Source of the DNA: Fodinibacter luteus
GTDB lineage: Bacteria > Actinomycetota > Actinomycetes > Actinomycetales > Dermatophilaceae
Assembly: GCF_039541575.1 (NCBI RefSeq)
Contig: NZ_BAABGM010000015.1
Location: 124,001-188,000, forward strand
DNA length: 64,000 bases
Direction: 5' to 3'
The notes beneath the pieces are model-generated. The model had not been told where the DNA came from and ran no database searches. It worked only from the letters and a program-made list of their open reading frames with translations. This document shows, one piece after another, positions 18,115 to 26,395 of the stretch. Each line of letters opens with the position of its first letter. Within the stretch, counting starts at the first letter, position 1. The translations under genes were made by a program, and so were the position numbers.

Positions 18115-19869
18115 TCAGACGGCGGCCGCGCGGCTGAGCGCGACCCGCGTCGCCGCGTGCCGCTCGAGCACCCGCTCGACGGGAAGCACGATCTCCTCGC
18201 GGGCGACGCCGTCGATCGAGGCGCGCAGCCGCTTGTCCATGACCCGGGCGCGGCGCCGCGCCCCGATGCGCGCGAGCCACCGCGAGACGAGGGCGAGCAG
18301 CAACCCGAGCAGCAGCCCGCCGACGAGGAGGACGAGCGGGACGGGCAGGACACCCCACGTCGGCGGCGCACCGACGACGCCGTCGAGCTGCAGCCAGCCG
18401 AGCAGGACGTACAGCCCCAGCCAGAGCAGCCCGGCGACGGCCGCGAGGGCGAGGACGAGCTGGGCCGTGCCGACGGCCCCCCACCACAGCGGCGCTCGGG
18501 CGTGCAGCGAGGTGCCGACGACCGCCCGGTCGAGGGCGTCGCCGAGCGCGGCACCCGGGGGCGCGGCCGCCTGCTCGACCGCCTCGGCCCACGGCGTCGG
18601 CAGCCCCTCCCCGGCCCGGTCGGCCAGCCGGCGCGTCGCGATGTCGACCGCCGACCGCGCCGCCGGTGAGGGCGGGGGCAGCGACGAGCGCCCGAGCACC
18701 GAGCGCACGTCGGAGTCGGACACCCGGATGTCGCGCCCGTCGAGGCGTAGGCGGCGCAGCGGGCGGGGCCGCAGCCCCTGGACCCACCTGGTGAAGGGCC
18801 AGCCGGTGCGCGAGGCGGCCTCCATCCGGTAGTCGCGGGCGACGGCCTCGACGACCGTCGGGACCCCGGCGCTGCGGGCGAGCGCGTCGAGCAGCTCGGC
18901 GCGCGCCGGCTCGTCGACCGTCGGCTCGGTGTCGGCGACGTGCTCACCGAGGGCACCGGCCGCGGCCCGCACGTCGCCGGCGAGCCGGGCCCGGGCCATC
19001 GTGCGACCGGCGACGGCGTTCGCGAGGCGCTGACGCAGCTCGTCGAGCCCGGCGCCGGTCGTCACCGACGTCGCGAGCACCGTGGCCCGTGGGACGCCGT
19101 CGCGCTCCATGAGGCGCACGAGGTCGGCCCGGCACTGCGACACCTCGTCCGGGGAGAGCCGGTCGGCCTGGTTGAGCACGACCATCGTCACGGCCTCGTG
19201 GGTCGCGAGCACGGCCACGTAGTCGTCGTGGAGGCGGGCGTCGGCGTACTTCTGCGGGTCGGTGACCCACACGAAGAGGTCGACAAGCTCGAGAACCCGC
19301 TCGGCCTCGGTGCGGTGCCCGGTCTCCCGGGAGTCGAAGTCGGGCAGGTCGAGGAGCACGAGACCGTCGAGCGAGCCGAGGGCGCCACCCGCCCCCGGGC
19401 GCCCGGAACCCGGACCGCGAGGCCCCGTCCCGGCATCCGACCCGGGCCCGGCATCCGGACCGGGCCCGGCATCCCCGCCACCCGCCTCGTGGGCGACGAG
19501 GTGGCGGGCACCGACGCCGAGCCAGTCGAGCAGCTCGCCCGCGGGAGCCTCACCCCAGATGGCCGCCGTGGGGGTCGAGGTCGTCGGCCGGCGGACGCCG
19601 ACGGTGGCGACGTCGTGGCCGACGAGCGCGTTGAACAGGGACGACTTCCCGCTGCCGGTGGCCCCGGCGAGGGCGACGACCGTGTGGTCGCCGACGAGGG
19701 CGGTGCGCTCCCCCACCTTCGCGACGACCGCGTCGGCCCGCTCACGCTCGGCCGAGGGCAGCTGCTCGCCGCCCGCGTCGACGGCGGCGGCGAGCGCGGT
19801 GGCGGCGGCCGACAGCTCCTCGGTGCCCACGACCGCGCCCCGCGCGGACCCCATGCGCAGCGGACTCAC
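18115..19869 (-). CDS. Dynamin-like/YfjP-type GTPase, second of a pair
   Basis: 584 residues. The G domain has GATGSGKSS (G1, about 68), LLDLPDFDSRE (G3) and LNQADRLS (G4). A Gly/Pro/Asp-rich insert of about 40 residues before G3 is encoded by repeated GGCATCC-containing DNA (19430-19480). Two or three C-terminal hydrophobic segments (LVLALAAVAGLLWLGLYVLL; LVLLVGGLLLGLLLALVS) suggest membrane attachment. The GTG at 19869 overlaps the upstream GTPase stop as GTGA. Paired membrane GTPases of this kind are thought to work together in membrane remodelling; the function of this actinobacterial pair is not known to me. Confidence 0.8.
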   Translation of the reverse strand: MSPLRMGSARGAVVGTEELSAAATALAAAVDAGGEQLPSAERERADAVVAKVGERTALVGDHTVVALAGATGSGKSSLFNALVGHDVATVGVRRPTTSTPTAAIWGEAPAGELLDWLGVGARHLVAHEAGGGDAGPGPDAGPGSDAGTGPRGPGSGRPGAGGALGSLDGLVLLDLPDFDSRETGHRTEAERVLELVDLFVWVTDPQKYADARLHDDYVAVLATHEAVTMVVLNQADRLSPDEVSQCRADLVRLMERDGVPRATVLATSVTTGAGLDELRQRLANAVAGRTMARARLAGDVRAAAGALGEHVADTEPTVDEPARAELLDALARSAGVPTVVEAVARDYRMEAASRTGWPFTRWVQGLRPRPLRRLRLDGRDIRVSDSDVRSVLGRSSLPPPSPAARSAVDIATRRLADRAGEGLPTPWAEAVEQAAAPPGAALGDALDRAVVGTSLHARAPLWWGAVGTAQLVLALAAVAGLLWLGLYVLLGWLQLDGVVGAPPTWGVLPVPLVLLVGGLLLGLLLALVSRWLARIGARRRARVMDKRLRASIDGVAREEIVLPVERVLERHAATRVALSRAAAV

Positions 19870-21575
19870 CGCACCACCGTCCGCACTCGGGTGGCCACGG
19901 CGGCGAGCCGGGACCCCTGGTCGGCGGGTGCCGTCGCCTCCGCGAGCGCCACGGCGTACCGCTCGCGCTCGCTCGTGAACAGCTCGTCGGACAGCTCGAG
20001 GAGCCGTCGGCGCGCCTTGGCCGCCATCTCCCGCACGGCCTGGTCGCCGAAGATCGCCTCGAGCACCCGCTGGGCCAGCACCGCGGTTCCGCCGGCGATG
20101 CCGATCTCGGCCCCCATGAGGCCACCGGTGCTGCTGAAGGCGACGAGCATGAGGAACAGCCCGATCGCGTTGAGCCCGTAGGCCGCGACCCGAGCGTTGG
20201 TGCGCCGCCCCTGCCCCTCGGTGCGCACGAGCTCGAGCACCTCGCCCTGCCAGTCGCGCACGAGCCGCTCGATGTCGGCCTGGATGCCGGGCGCGGGCTT
20301 CGCGAGCTCGGGATGCCGTGACAGCACCGGGGTGCCCCCGGGCAGTCGGCGCCACGCCCGGGCCGTCTCCGAGGCCGCGCTCTCGGCGTTGGAGCGCAGG
20401 AGCGCGGCCACGCCCGTCTGGAGCGCCTCGCCGAGGCCGTCGGACGGCGGCGGGTTGCCCTTGACGGCCGCGGTGAGCTTGTCGCGCCACCGCGAGATCG
20501 TCGTCTCGACCTGGCGGAAGAACTCGCCGGTGCCGACGAACTCCTGCCACCGGGCGAGGACCTCGCCGCGCAGCAGGGTGCCGTCGGTCATCCCCTCGTC
20601 GATGCGCCGGTGGGCCGCGGCGTACTCCTCGTCGACGGCGCGGCGCAGCGACTCCGCGGCGTCGTGCTGGTCACGGCTCGCGACGACGAGCTCGCTCGTG
20701 CGACCGGACAGCGACTCGACCGCGCCGCGCAGGGTCTGGTTGACGACGATGGCCCGGGCCCGTGCGTCGCTCGCGAGCGCGTCGAGCCACGCGCTGAGGC
20801 GGGCGACCGCTTCGGGCGGCAGCTGGCCCTCGGCGTCGAGGGTCGTCTCGGGCACGGTGAAGATCGGCGCGGTCGGCAGTCCCTGCTCGCGCAGCATCGC
20901 GGCGAGGTGCGGGCGGATCTCGTCGACGGCATCCGGCGGGATGCGGTCGAGGACGATCGCGACCGCGGTGCCGCGGTCGGCGGCGGTGCGCAGGAGGTCC
21001 CAGGGCACGGCATCCGCGTAGCGGGCGGCGGTCGTGACGAACAGCCAGAGGTCGGCGGCCGAGAGCAGCTGGGTCGCGATGGCACGGTTGGCCGAGACGA
21101 CCGAGTCGATGTCGGGGGCGTCGAGCAGGGCCATCCCCGCGGGCAGCGTCGTCGACTCCACGAGGCGCACCGTGCCCGGCTGGTCGTGCCCGGGGTCGTG
21201 GCCGGTGACCCGTGCCAGGCCGGGCAGGATGCGGGTGTCCGCGAACCAGTGCCGGTCGTCGGGGTGGTGGACGAGCACGGGGGACGTCGTCGTCGGGCGC
21301 AGCACCCCCGGGCGGCTGACCCTGGCGCCGACGACGGAGTTGACGAGGGTCGACTTCCCGGCCCCCGTCGAGCCCCCGACGACCGCGAGCAGCGGGGCGT
21401 CGATGGCTCGCAGCCGGGGCAGGACGTAGTCGTCGAGCTGCTGGAGGAGCTGGCGGCGGGAGGCCTCGGCGGGCGCCCGGCTCGGCACGTCGAGCGGCAG
21501 CACCGCCCCCTCGACCTCGTCCCGCAGGGCCTCGACCGCGGAGACGAGCGCCTCCACGTCCCCGTCGATGCTCAC
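19866..21575 (-). CDS. Dynamin-like/YfjP-type GTPase, first of a pair
   Basis: 569 residues. G1 is GGSTGAGKST (about 68), followed by RPTTTSPVLV as switch I, and G3 is LLDAPDIDSV. G4 is VLDRIPPD, unlike the NKxD consensus, so guanine specificity may differ. A long helical region follows, and a C-terminal hydrophobic stretch (about 475-515) suggests membrane contact. A TAGGCT box lies 6 bases before the GTG at 21575, so the pair is probably transcribed without a leader. Both genes are translationally coupled. Confidence 0.8.
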   Translation of the reverse strand: MSIDGDVEALVSAVEALRDEVEGAVLPLDVPSRAPAEASRRQLLQQLDDYVLPRLRAIDAPLLAVVGGSTGAGKSTLVNSVVGARVSRPGVLRPTTTSPVLVHHPDDRHWFADTRILPGLARVTGHDPGHDQPGTVRLVESTTLPAGMALLDAPDIDSVVSANRAIATQLLSAADLWLFVTTAARYADAVPWDLLRTAADRGTAVAIVLDRIPPDAVDEIRPHLAAMLREQGLPTAPIFTVPETTLDAEGQLPPEAVARLSAWLDALASDARARAIVVNQTLRGAVESLSGRTSELVVASRDQHDAAESLRRAVDEEYAAAHRRIDEGMTDGTLLRGEVLARWQEFVGTGEFFRQVETTISRWRDKLTAAVKGNPPPSDGLGEALQTGVAALLRSNAESAASETARAWRRLPGGTPVLSRHPELAKPAPGIQADIERLVRDWQGEVLELVRTEGQGRRTNARVAAYGLNAIGLFLMLVAFSSTGGLMGAEIGIAGGTAVLAQRVLEAIFGDQAVREMAAKARRRLLELSDELFTSERERYAVALAEATAPADQGSRLAAVATRVRTVVR

Positions 21576-21581
21576 GGCGCC

Positions 21582-21587
21582 AGCCTA
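21582..21587 (-). promoter_or_regulatory. -10 box of a leaderless promoter for the GTPase pair
   Basis: TAGGCT on the minus strand followed by 6 bases and the GTG at 21575. Confidence 0.6.
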
Positions 21588-21643
21588 ACGACTGTGCGCA
21601 GGTCGGCCGGCCATTCGCCGGGGCGCGGCGGATGATGTCCGTC

Positions 21644-22207
21644 ATGCGGGTGTTCGTGGCAGTCGCGCCGTCCACCGGTGCGGTGGAGGACCTCGAGGAC
21701 TTCCTCGGGGCCCGTCAGGATGCCGGGTCCGACCTGCGGTGGAGCCCTTCCTGGCAGTGGCACGTGACGCTGGCGTTCATGGGGAGGACGCCCGAACGCG
21801 TCATCGACGACCTCCTCGACCGCGTCGGCGAGGTCGCCGGTCGCACCGAGCCGTTCGAGCTGGGCATCGCCCGGGGCGGGTGCTTCCCCGACGTGACCCG
21901 CGCGCGGGTGCTGTGGGCCGGCATCCGCGACGACGAGGCGCTGGCCCCGCTCGCCCGGGGTGTCCGCTCGGCGTGCGCGGTCGCCGGGGCGGCCCCGGAG
22001 GGCGGCCCGTTCCGGGCGCACGTCACGCTCGGCCGCTTCACCCGCCCGGGCGACGCGACGCGGTGGGTCAGGGTGCTCGAGACCTACGCCGGCCCGCCCT
22101 GGACCGCCTCGTGGGTCACCGTGTTCGAGTCGCACCTGCCCCGCGAGCGCGGGCACCGACCCCGGCACGAGGTCATCGCCCGCCTCCCCCTTCGAGGACG
22201 GGGGTGA
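21644..22207 (+). CDS. thpR: RNA 2',3'-cyclic phosphodiesterase (2H phosphoesterase)
   Basis: 187 residues with the two HxT motifs of the 2H family, HVTLAFMG (about 42) and HVTLGRF (about 125), spaced as in ThpR/LigT. These enzymes hydrolyse 2',3'-cyclic phosphates on RNA and show weak 2'-5' ligase activity. ATG 21644 is chosen because the family starts MRxFVAV; ATGs at 21632 and 21635 would add three or four residues. The last ~15 codons lie in DNA that is duplicated downstream, and the C-terminus RLPLRGRG departs from a normal fold end. Confidence 0.88.
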   Translation: MRVFVAVAPSTGAVEDLEDFLGARQDAGSDLRWSPSWQWHVTLAFMGRTPERVIDDLLDRVGEVAGRTEPFELGIARGGCFPDVTRARVLWAGIRDDEALAPLARGVRSACAVAGAAPEGGPFRAHVTLGRFTRPGDATRWVRVLETYAGPPWTASWVTVFESHLPRERGHRPRHEVIARLPLRGRG

Positions 22208-22304
22208 GGCGGGCACCGACGCACGAGGCCATCGCCTCCCCCTTCGACGGTGAGGCGGGCACCGACGCACGAGGCCATCGCCTCCCCCTTCGACGGTGAG
22301 GCGG
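22204..22304. repeat. 46-bp tandem repeat at the 3' end of thpR
   Basis: Two identical 46-bp units (22204-22249, 22250-22295) and the start of a third. A diverged precursor of the unit lies inside the thpR coding end (about 22150-22203). The thpR stop codon (22205-22207) sits at the start of the first unit. Confidence 0.88.
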
Positions 22305-22342
22305 CCGACCTAGACTGGCGACGGCATCCGGGCGGGTGCCGG

Positions 22343-22416
22343 GCCCCCGTAGCTCAGCCGGATAGAGCAAGAGCCTTCTAATCTCGAGGTCGCAGGTTCG
22401 AGTCCTGCCGGGGGCG
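22343..22416 (+). tRNA. tRNA-Arg (anticodon TCT)
   Basis: A cloverleaf can be drawn: acceptor GCCCCCG/CGGGGGC, D arm GCTC/GAGC, T arm GCAGG/CCTGC with TTCGAGT. The anticodon loop CTTCTAA places TCT at 22377-22379. CCA is not encoded. The anticodon stem has only three clean pairs as drawn (positions 27-43 and 31-39 mismatch). Confidence 0.9.
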
Positions 22417-22453
22417 CCGTCGAAAGCGGATGTTCCGGCTCGTTCACGGGTGA

Positions 22454-22503
22454 GTCCGGTGATGCACACCGCGCGATAGGACGCGCCCTCTGCATCACCC
22501 GAC
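22454..22503. repeat. Intergenic hairpin after tRNA-Arg, family A-like
   Basis: Arms 22454-22466 and 22491-22503 pair at 12 of 13 positions (core GGTGATGCA/TGCATCACC) around a 24-base loop. The GGTGATG core resembles family A. It may be the tRNA terminator. Confidence 0.6.
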
Positions 22504-22518
22504 ACCAGATCGACCACA

Positions 22519-22576
22519 CGAGTGAGCAGAACATGCCCGGGATCGAGGGCGACGCCGCGCGTGTCCTGCTCACTCG
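22519..22576. repeat. Intergenic long-stem hairpin, family B copy 1
   Basis: Arms 22519-22536 and 22559-22576 (CGAGTGAGCAG core) pair at 16 of 18 positions. The same arm and the inner CCCGGGAT recur at 40555-40612, also just after a tRNA gene. Confidence 0.8.
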
Positions 22577-22711
22577 ATGCCCGAGCGCTCACCGGCATGG
22601 CAGGAGACGCCCGGGCGAAACGCGCTCGACGGATGAGGTCAGGCAGCGTGGTCGCCGAGGCGGGCCACGGGGAAAGGATTGTTCACCCACGTTCGCCCGC
22701 GGGCCGGGCCG

Positions 22712-24310
22712 TCACCCGAGGTCGAGGCCCTCGAGCGAGGCGGACGGCTTGACATCGGGGAGGCGCAGCATCCGGAAGGAGTTGGCCAGGCCGAGCAGCG
22801 CCGCGAGCAGGGGCACGAGCAGGGCGATCTGGAGCGAGCGGTTGCGCGCCGTGTCGTTGATGGCGAGGACCTCCGCCTCGACCTCCGGGGGCTGGCCGCT
22901 GATCTGGGCGTCGAGCGCGCTCGTGCTCATGATCTCGGCGTCCTCCTCGAGCACGGTCGCGATCTGCTCCTGCTGGGCCGGAGGGATGACCGTGCTGGCC
23001 TCGGTCAGCGAGGTGAAGCTGAAGGCCAGGGCGGCGAGCATGACCCCGCCCGCCATCGCCAGGCCGAACGAGAGGCCGAAGGACCCCGCCGCCGAGTTCA
23101 CTCCCGCGGCCTCGCTGATCCGCTCCTCCTCGATCGGCGCGAGCGTGTAGTTGTTCAGCTGCGAGACGAGCAGGCCGAGCCCGCACCCGGTGACCACGAG
23201 GGGAAGGGCGAGGTACCACCCGCTGTCGATGACCGGCACCATGACGATGATGACGGCCACGCCGACCGCCGCGAGGATGAAGCCCGTGCGGATGATCCGT
23301 GCCGGCCGGCGGTCACCGGCCCTCTTGCCGGCGACCACGGCCGCCGCGAACATCGTCAGGGACAACGGCGCGAGCGACAGGCCGGCCTCCATCGCGTTGT
23401 ACTCCAGCGTCATCTGCAGGAAGAGCGGCAGCGCGATCATCGACCCGCCCAGGGCCACCTGCTGGAGCATCTGGGCGGAGATGCCGGCCGTGAAGTTCGG
23501 GGAACGGAAGAGGTCGGGGTCGAGCAGGGTGACCTGCCCGGCGCGCTTCCGGCGGGTGAGCCACCAGGCCAGGGAGCCCAGGGCCACGGCGCCCACGGCC
23601 ATGAGGAGGAGCACGAACTCGCCACCCTCCTGCCACACGAGGATGCCGAGCACGACGCCACCCATGCCGAGCACGGACAGGACCGCCCCGACGACGTCGA
23701 CCTGGCGCGACCCGGTGTAGGCAACGTCCTTGACGAGCCGGATCTGGCTCAGCACGACCGCGATGATGACCACCTCGAGCGCGAACCCGACGCGCCACGA
23801 GAGGTAGGTCGTGACGAACCCGCCGAGCAGCGGCCCGACGGCGGCGGCGATGGCCGCGGCGGCGCCGATGAGCGCGTAGGCCTGCTTCTGCGCGGCTCCG
23901 CTGAAGTTGCCGTGGATGAGTGACTGCATCGCCGGGAGCAGCAGCGAGGCGCCCAGCCCGCCGATGATCGCCCAGAAGATGACGATCGCGGTGAGGCTCT
24001 GGGTCAAGGTCATCGCGAGGGCCCCGACGGCGTACGCGAGCAGGCCGAGCACGTAGGCCCGCTTCCTGCCGATGAGGTCGCCCACCTTGCTGTTGATGAG
24101 GATGAACGCCGCCGAGACGAGGGCCTCGAGCGCGATGGCCGACTGCACCCCGCTCGCCGTGGTGTCGAGGTCCTCGATGACCGCCGAGATCGACACGTTC
24201 ATGAGGGAGGTGTCGACGACGAGGACGAACATCGCCATGGCGAGGAGCACCATGAGCCGGCGGCTCCCCTGCTCGACGGTCGGGACCTCGGGACCTCGGG
24301 CCTGGCTCAT
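22712..24310 (-). CDS. MFS drug transporter, DHA2 (EmrB/QacA) family, 14 TM segments
   Basis: 532 residues, mostly hydrophobic, with about 14 membrane segments. Signatures: LVVDTSLMNVSISAV (motif D1 region at TM1), GDLIGRKRAYVLGLLAY (motif A between TM2 and TM3) and a motif C region GAAAAIAAAVGPLLGG. It should act as a proton-driven exporter in the inner membrane. An extracytoplasmic insert before the last segment is acidic (ATVLEEDAEIMSTSALDAQ). ATG 24310 follows GAGGATCC. It could export a toxic product of the neighbouring sulfur genes, but that is inference from position only. Confidence 0.88.
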   Translation of the reverse strand: MSQARGPEVPTVEQGSRRLMVLLAMAMFVLVVDTSLMNVSISAVIEDLDTTASGVQSAIALEALVSAAFILINSKVGDLIGRKRAYVLGLLAYAVGALAMTLTQSLTAIVIFWAIIGGLGASLLLPAMQSLIHGNFSGAAQKQAYALIGAAAAIAAAVGPLLGGFVTTYLSWRVGFALEVVIIAVVLSQIRLVKDVAYTGSRQVDVVGAVLSVLGMGGVVLGILVWQEGGEFVLLLMAVGAVALGSLAWWLTRRKRAGQVTLLDPDLFRSPNFTAGISAQMLQQVALGGSMIALPLFLQMTLEYNAMEAGLSLAPLSLTMFAAAVVAGKRAGDRRPARIIRTGFILAAVGVAVIIVMVPVIDSGWYLALPLVVTGCGLGLLVSQLNNYTLAPIEEERISEAAGVNSAAGSFGLSFGLAMAGGVMLAALAFSFTSLTEASTVIPPAQQEQIATVLEEDAEIMSTSALDAQISGQPPEVEAEVLAINDTARNRSLQIALLVPLLAALLGLANSFRMLRLPDVKPSASLEGLDLG

Positions 24311-24427
24311 GGATCCTCCTCGCTGTGGCAGGGCGGCGCAGGCGCTGGCCGGGCCGCAGTCGCACGGCGGATCGGCGCCGTCGTCGACAGGTTACGAAGA
24401 GGGGCAGGGCGGGGGATCACCCGCGGC

Positions 24428-24501
24428 GGATGACGGCCGACCTGGCACCGAACACGTCACACCACGTCGCACACGGGCCACGAGCACGTCGGCGGTCATC
24501 C
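24428..24501. repeat. Intergenic long-stem hairpin upstream of the MFS gene
   Basis: Arms 24428-24441 and 24488-24501 pair at 13 of 14 positions (GGATGACGGCCGAC). Loop of 46 bases. It lies between the rhodanese remnant and the MFS gene, both on the minus strand. Confidence 0.65.
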
Positions 24502-24517
24502 GGCCGAGGGTCGACCC

Positions 24518-24912
24518 TCAGATGCCGGCGTACTCGTGCTCGGTGACCGGAAAGCCGGCATCCTGCCAGGCGGTCAGGCCGCCGTCGAGGACGGCCACGC
24601 CGCCGAAGCCCATGTCCTGCAGGGTGGCCGCGGCCGGGGCGGCACGGGCTCCGGAGTGGCACACCACGACCATCGGTCGTGCCGGATCGAGTTCCTCTTG
24701 TGCCGGGGGCTGGCGGGGTCGGCGAAGAACCCGAGCAACCCTCGCGGAGCCGGGACGGACCCGTCGATGTGACCGTGCTCCCACTCCGTGGACTGGCGCA
24801 CGTCGACAGAGCACGGCCGTGCCGGCCCTCAGCTGCTCGGCAGCGTCCGTGGGGACACCGAGCCGACGCGCGACCTGGCCTCCGTGATCAGCTGCATGAC
24901 GCCCATGGCCAT
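24518..24912 (-). pseudogene. Rhodanese-like sulfurtransferase, broken by several frameshifts
   Basis: Homology runs through three frames. The start ATG 24912 has AAGGAG upstream and opens MAMGVMQLITEARSRVG. The next part, PTDAAEQLRAGTAVLC, is in another frame, then VRQSTEWEHGHIDGSVPAP in a third. The active-site segment MVVVCHSGARAAPAAATL and the end FPVTEHEYAGI return to the second frame. The catalytic Cys (CHSGAR) survives. At least three indels are needed to join the pieces. Either the gene is decaying or the assembly is poor here; surrounding genes are intact, which favours real decay. Confidence 0.75.
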
Positions 24913-24944
24913 CCCTGTCATCTCCTTCGTCGTTGCGGGCCGGG

Positions 24945-26117
24945 TCACCCGAGCCGCACGCCTTCGACATCGAGCCCCCCGCCGGCGGGCAGCTTGCTCC
25001 AGCTGCGGCGCTCCCACTCCTCCTTGAGGACCTCCTCGGCGGCCTTCTCGAGGAACTCGGGGCGGGCCCAGTCGGCGACGTCGAAGTCGTTCTTGATGTA
25101 GCCGTGGCTGACCATGAAATCCTTGCCGATTCCGATCGTCTGCATGTTCATCGCGCTCAGGCTCGGCACCATGTCGACGTCCTTGATGCCCTGGTAGGTG
25201 TCCTCGGCGTCGAGGTAGAACGTCTGGCGGTTCAGGATCGCGCCGGCCGCGCGCTTGTGCTCGTTGGCCCAGCGGCCGACCTTGATCATCGCCTTCATGT
25301 AGGCGAGGACGAGCTCGGGGTGCTCGTCGGCCATGACGTCGGTGCAGGTGATCACGGCCGGGGTGTTGGCCACCTGGATCGTCCAGTCGGGGTACCTCGA
25401 CAGGTCCTCGATCATCTTGACCTTCCCGGTGGCCTCCTGCAGGTGCTGGAAGACCTTGCTCTGCGTGTAGATCGCGTCGACCGTGCCGTCGCGCAACGCC
25501 GTCTCCAGGGGCCGGAAGGCCAGGTCGTGCTTGTGGTCGCGGCGCATCCACAGCTCGGAGGGGTTGTTCATCGGCGGCACGAGCATCGCGGGCTTGTCGT
25601 ACCAGTCGTCGGGGTAGGGGAACTCGACGAGCTCGATGTCGTCCATCGTCATGTCGTGGATCTTGAGCATCGTCTCGATGCCCATGTGCTCCTGGATGCG
25701 CCACCAGTCGTTCTTGATGGTGTTCAGGCTCTTGCTGATGCCGATCTTCTTGCCTCTGAGGTCCGCAATCCGGAACAGCGGGTCGCGGGAGCGCACTGCC
25801 ATGCAGCCGCCCTCGTGGACCCAGGTGGCCCCGAGCAGCACCGTGCGGCGGATGTCGGCGTGCACGTGGATCGGCGGGTACAGCCCGCCGAAGCGAATGA
25901 GGTTGTCGAGGTTGTGCACGTAGTGGGGGTACCAGTTGTTCTCGGGGGCGTGGCGGAAGTAGGCGTACTCGACACCGAGCTTCTTGAACTCCTCACGGCA
26001 CCAGCCGAGCTCCTGGTCGACGTTGTTCGCCGAGACCATGGGGCAGTTGGTGAACCAGACCTCGTTCCAGTCCAGGGGCACGGTGGTGGCCACCCGGGGC
26101 GTGTCGGTGGCGGTCAT
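24945..26117 (-). CDS. DszB-like sulfinate desulfinase (SsuA/NMT1-fold, cytosolic)
   Basis: 390 residues with the two-lobed SsuA/THI5-type binding-protein fold and no signal peptide or lipobox, so it is not an ordinary ABC receptor; no ABC ATPase or permease lies nearby. It resembles DszB, the 2'-hydroxybiphenyl-2-sulfinate desulfinase: FTNCPM (Cys25) matches DszB SNCPV with catalytic Cys27, and His65 plus Arg75 in IRFGGLYPP match His60 and Arg70, with the same 10-residue spacing. RRTVLLGATW and ADLRGKKIGIS also align. Expected chemistry: release of sulfite from a sulfinate. The substrate is unknown. ATG 26117 follows GGAAGGAG. Automatic annotation would probably call it an ABC substrate-binding protein. 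Confidence 0.7.
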   Translation of the reverse strand: MTATDTPRVATTVPLDWNEVWFTNCPMVSANNVDQELGWCREEFKKLGVEYAYFRHAPENNWYPHYVHNLDNLIRFGGLYPPIHVHADIRRTVLLGATWVHEGGCMAVRSRDPLFRIADLRGKKIGISKSLNTIKNDWWRIQEHMGIETMLKIHDMTMDDIELVEFPYPDDWYDKPAMLVPPMNNPSELWMRRDHKHDLAFRPLETALRDGTVDAIYTQSKVFQHLQEATGKVKMIEDLSRYPDWTIQVANTPAVITCTDVMADEHPELVLAYMKAMIKVGRWANEHKRAAGAILNRQTFYLDAEDTYQGIKDVDMVPSLSAMNMQTIGIGKDFMVSHGYIKNDFDVADWARPEFLEKAAEEVLKEEWERRSWSKLPAGGGLDVEGVRLG

Positions 26118-26207
26118 GGCGACTCCTTCCGGTCGACTCCACGGTCGAGGTGACCAGCGGATCCACGTCCACGTTCCCTGACCCGAGGACCGGGTCGCCT
26201 CATCTGC

Positions 26208-26224
26208 GCGGGATGACATCCCGC
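26208..26224. promoter_or_regulatory. Perfect 17-bp palindrome in the divergent region, putative operator
   Basis: GCGGGATG-A-CATCCCGC, two 8-bp arms around one base. It lies between the desulfinase start (26117) and the DUF6325 gene (26396). The rest of this 278-base spacer shows no open frame that I would defend. Confidence 0.55.
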
Positions 26225-26395
26225 CCACTCGCCCGGCCGCCACCCCGGAACCCGATCTCATCCGCGGCGGGTGACGCGCGAGGAGCGCTCGGAGACGAGG
26301 TTGAGGTGAGACCGGGGCACGCGTGGGCCTCGGCTCGACGAGGTGGGCACCGTGTCCACCGCCCCGCCCTCGTGGCGGGTCGCGAAGGAGAACTG

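Noticed and set aside
22343..22711. Integration site of a mobile element at tRNA-Arg
   Set aside because: No integrase, and no second copy of the tRNA 3' end was found downstream.
24945..26117. Nitrate/taurine ABC transporter binding protein
   Set aside because: No export signal and no partner ABC genes; catalytic-type residues of DszB are present instead.
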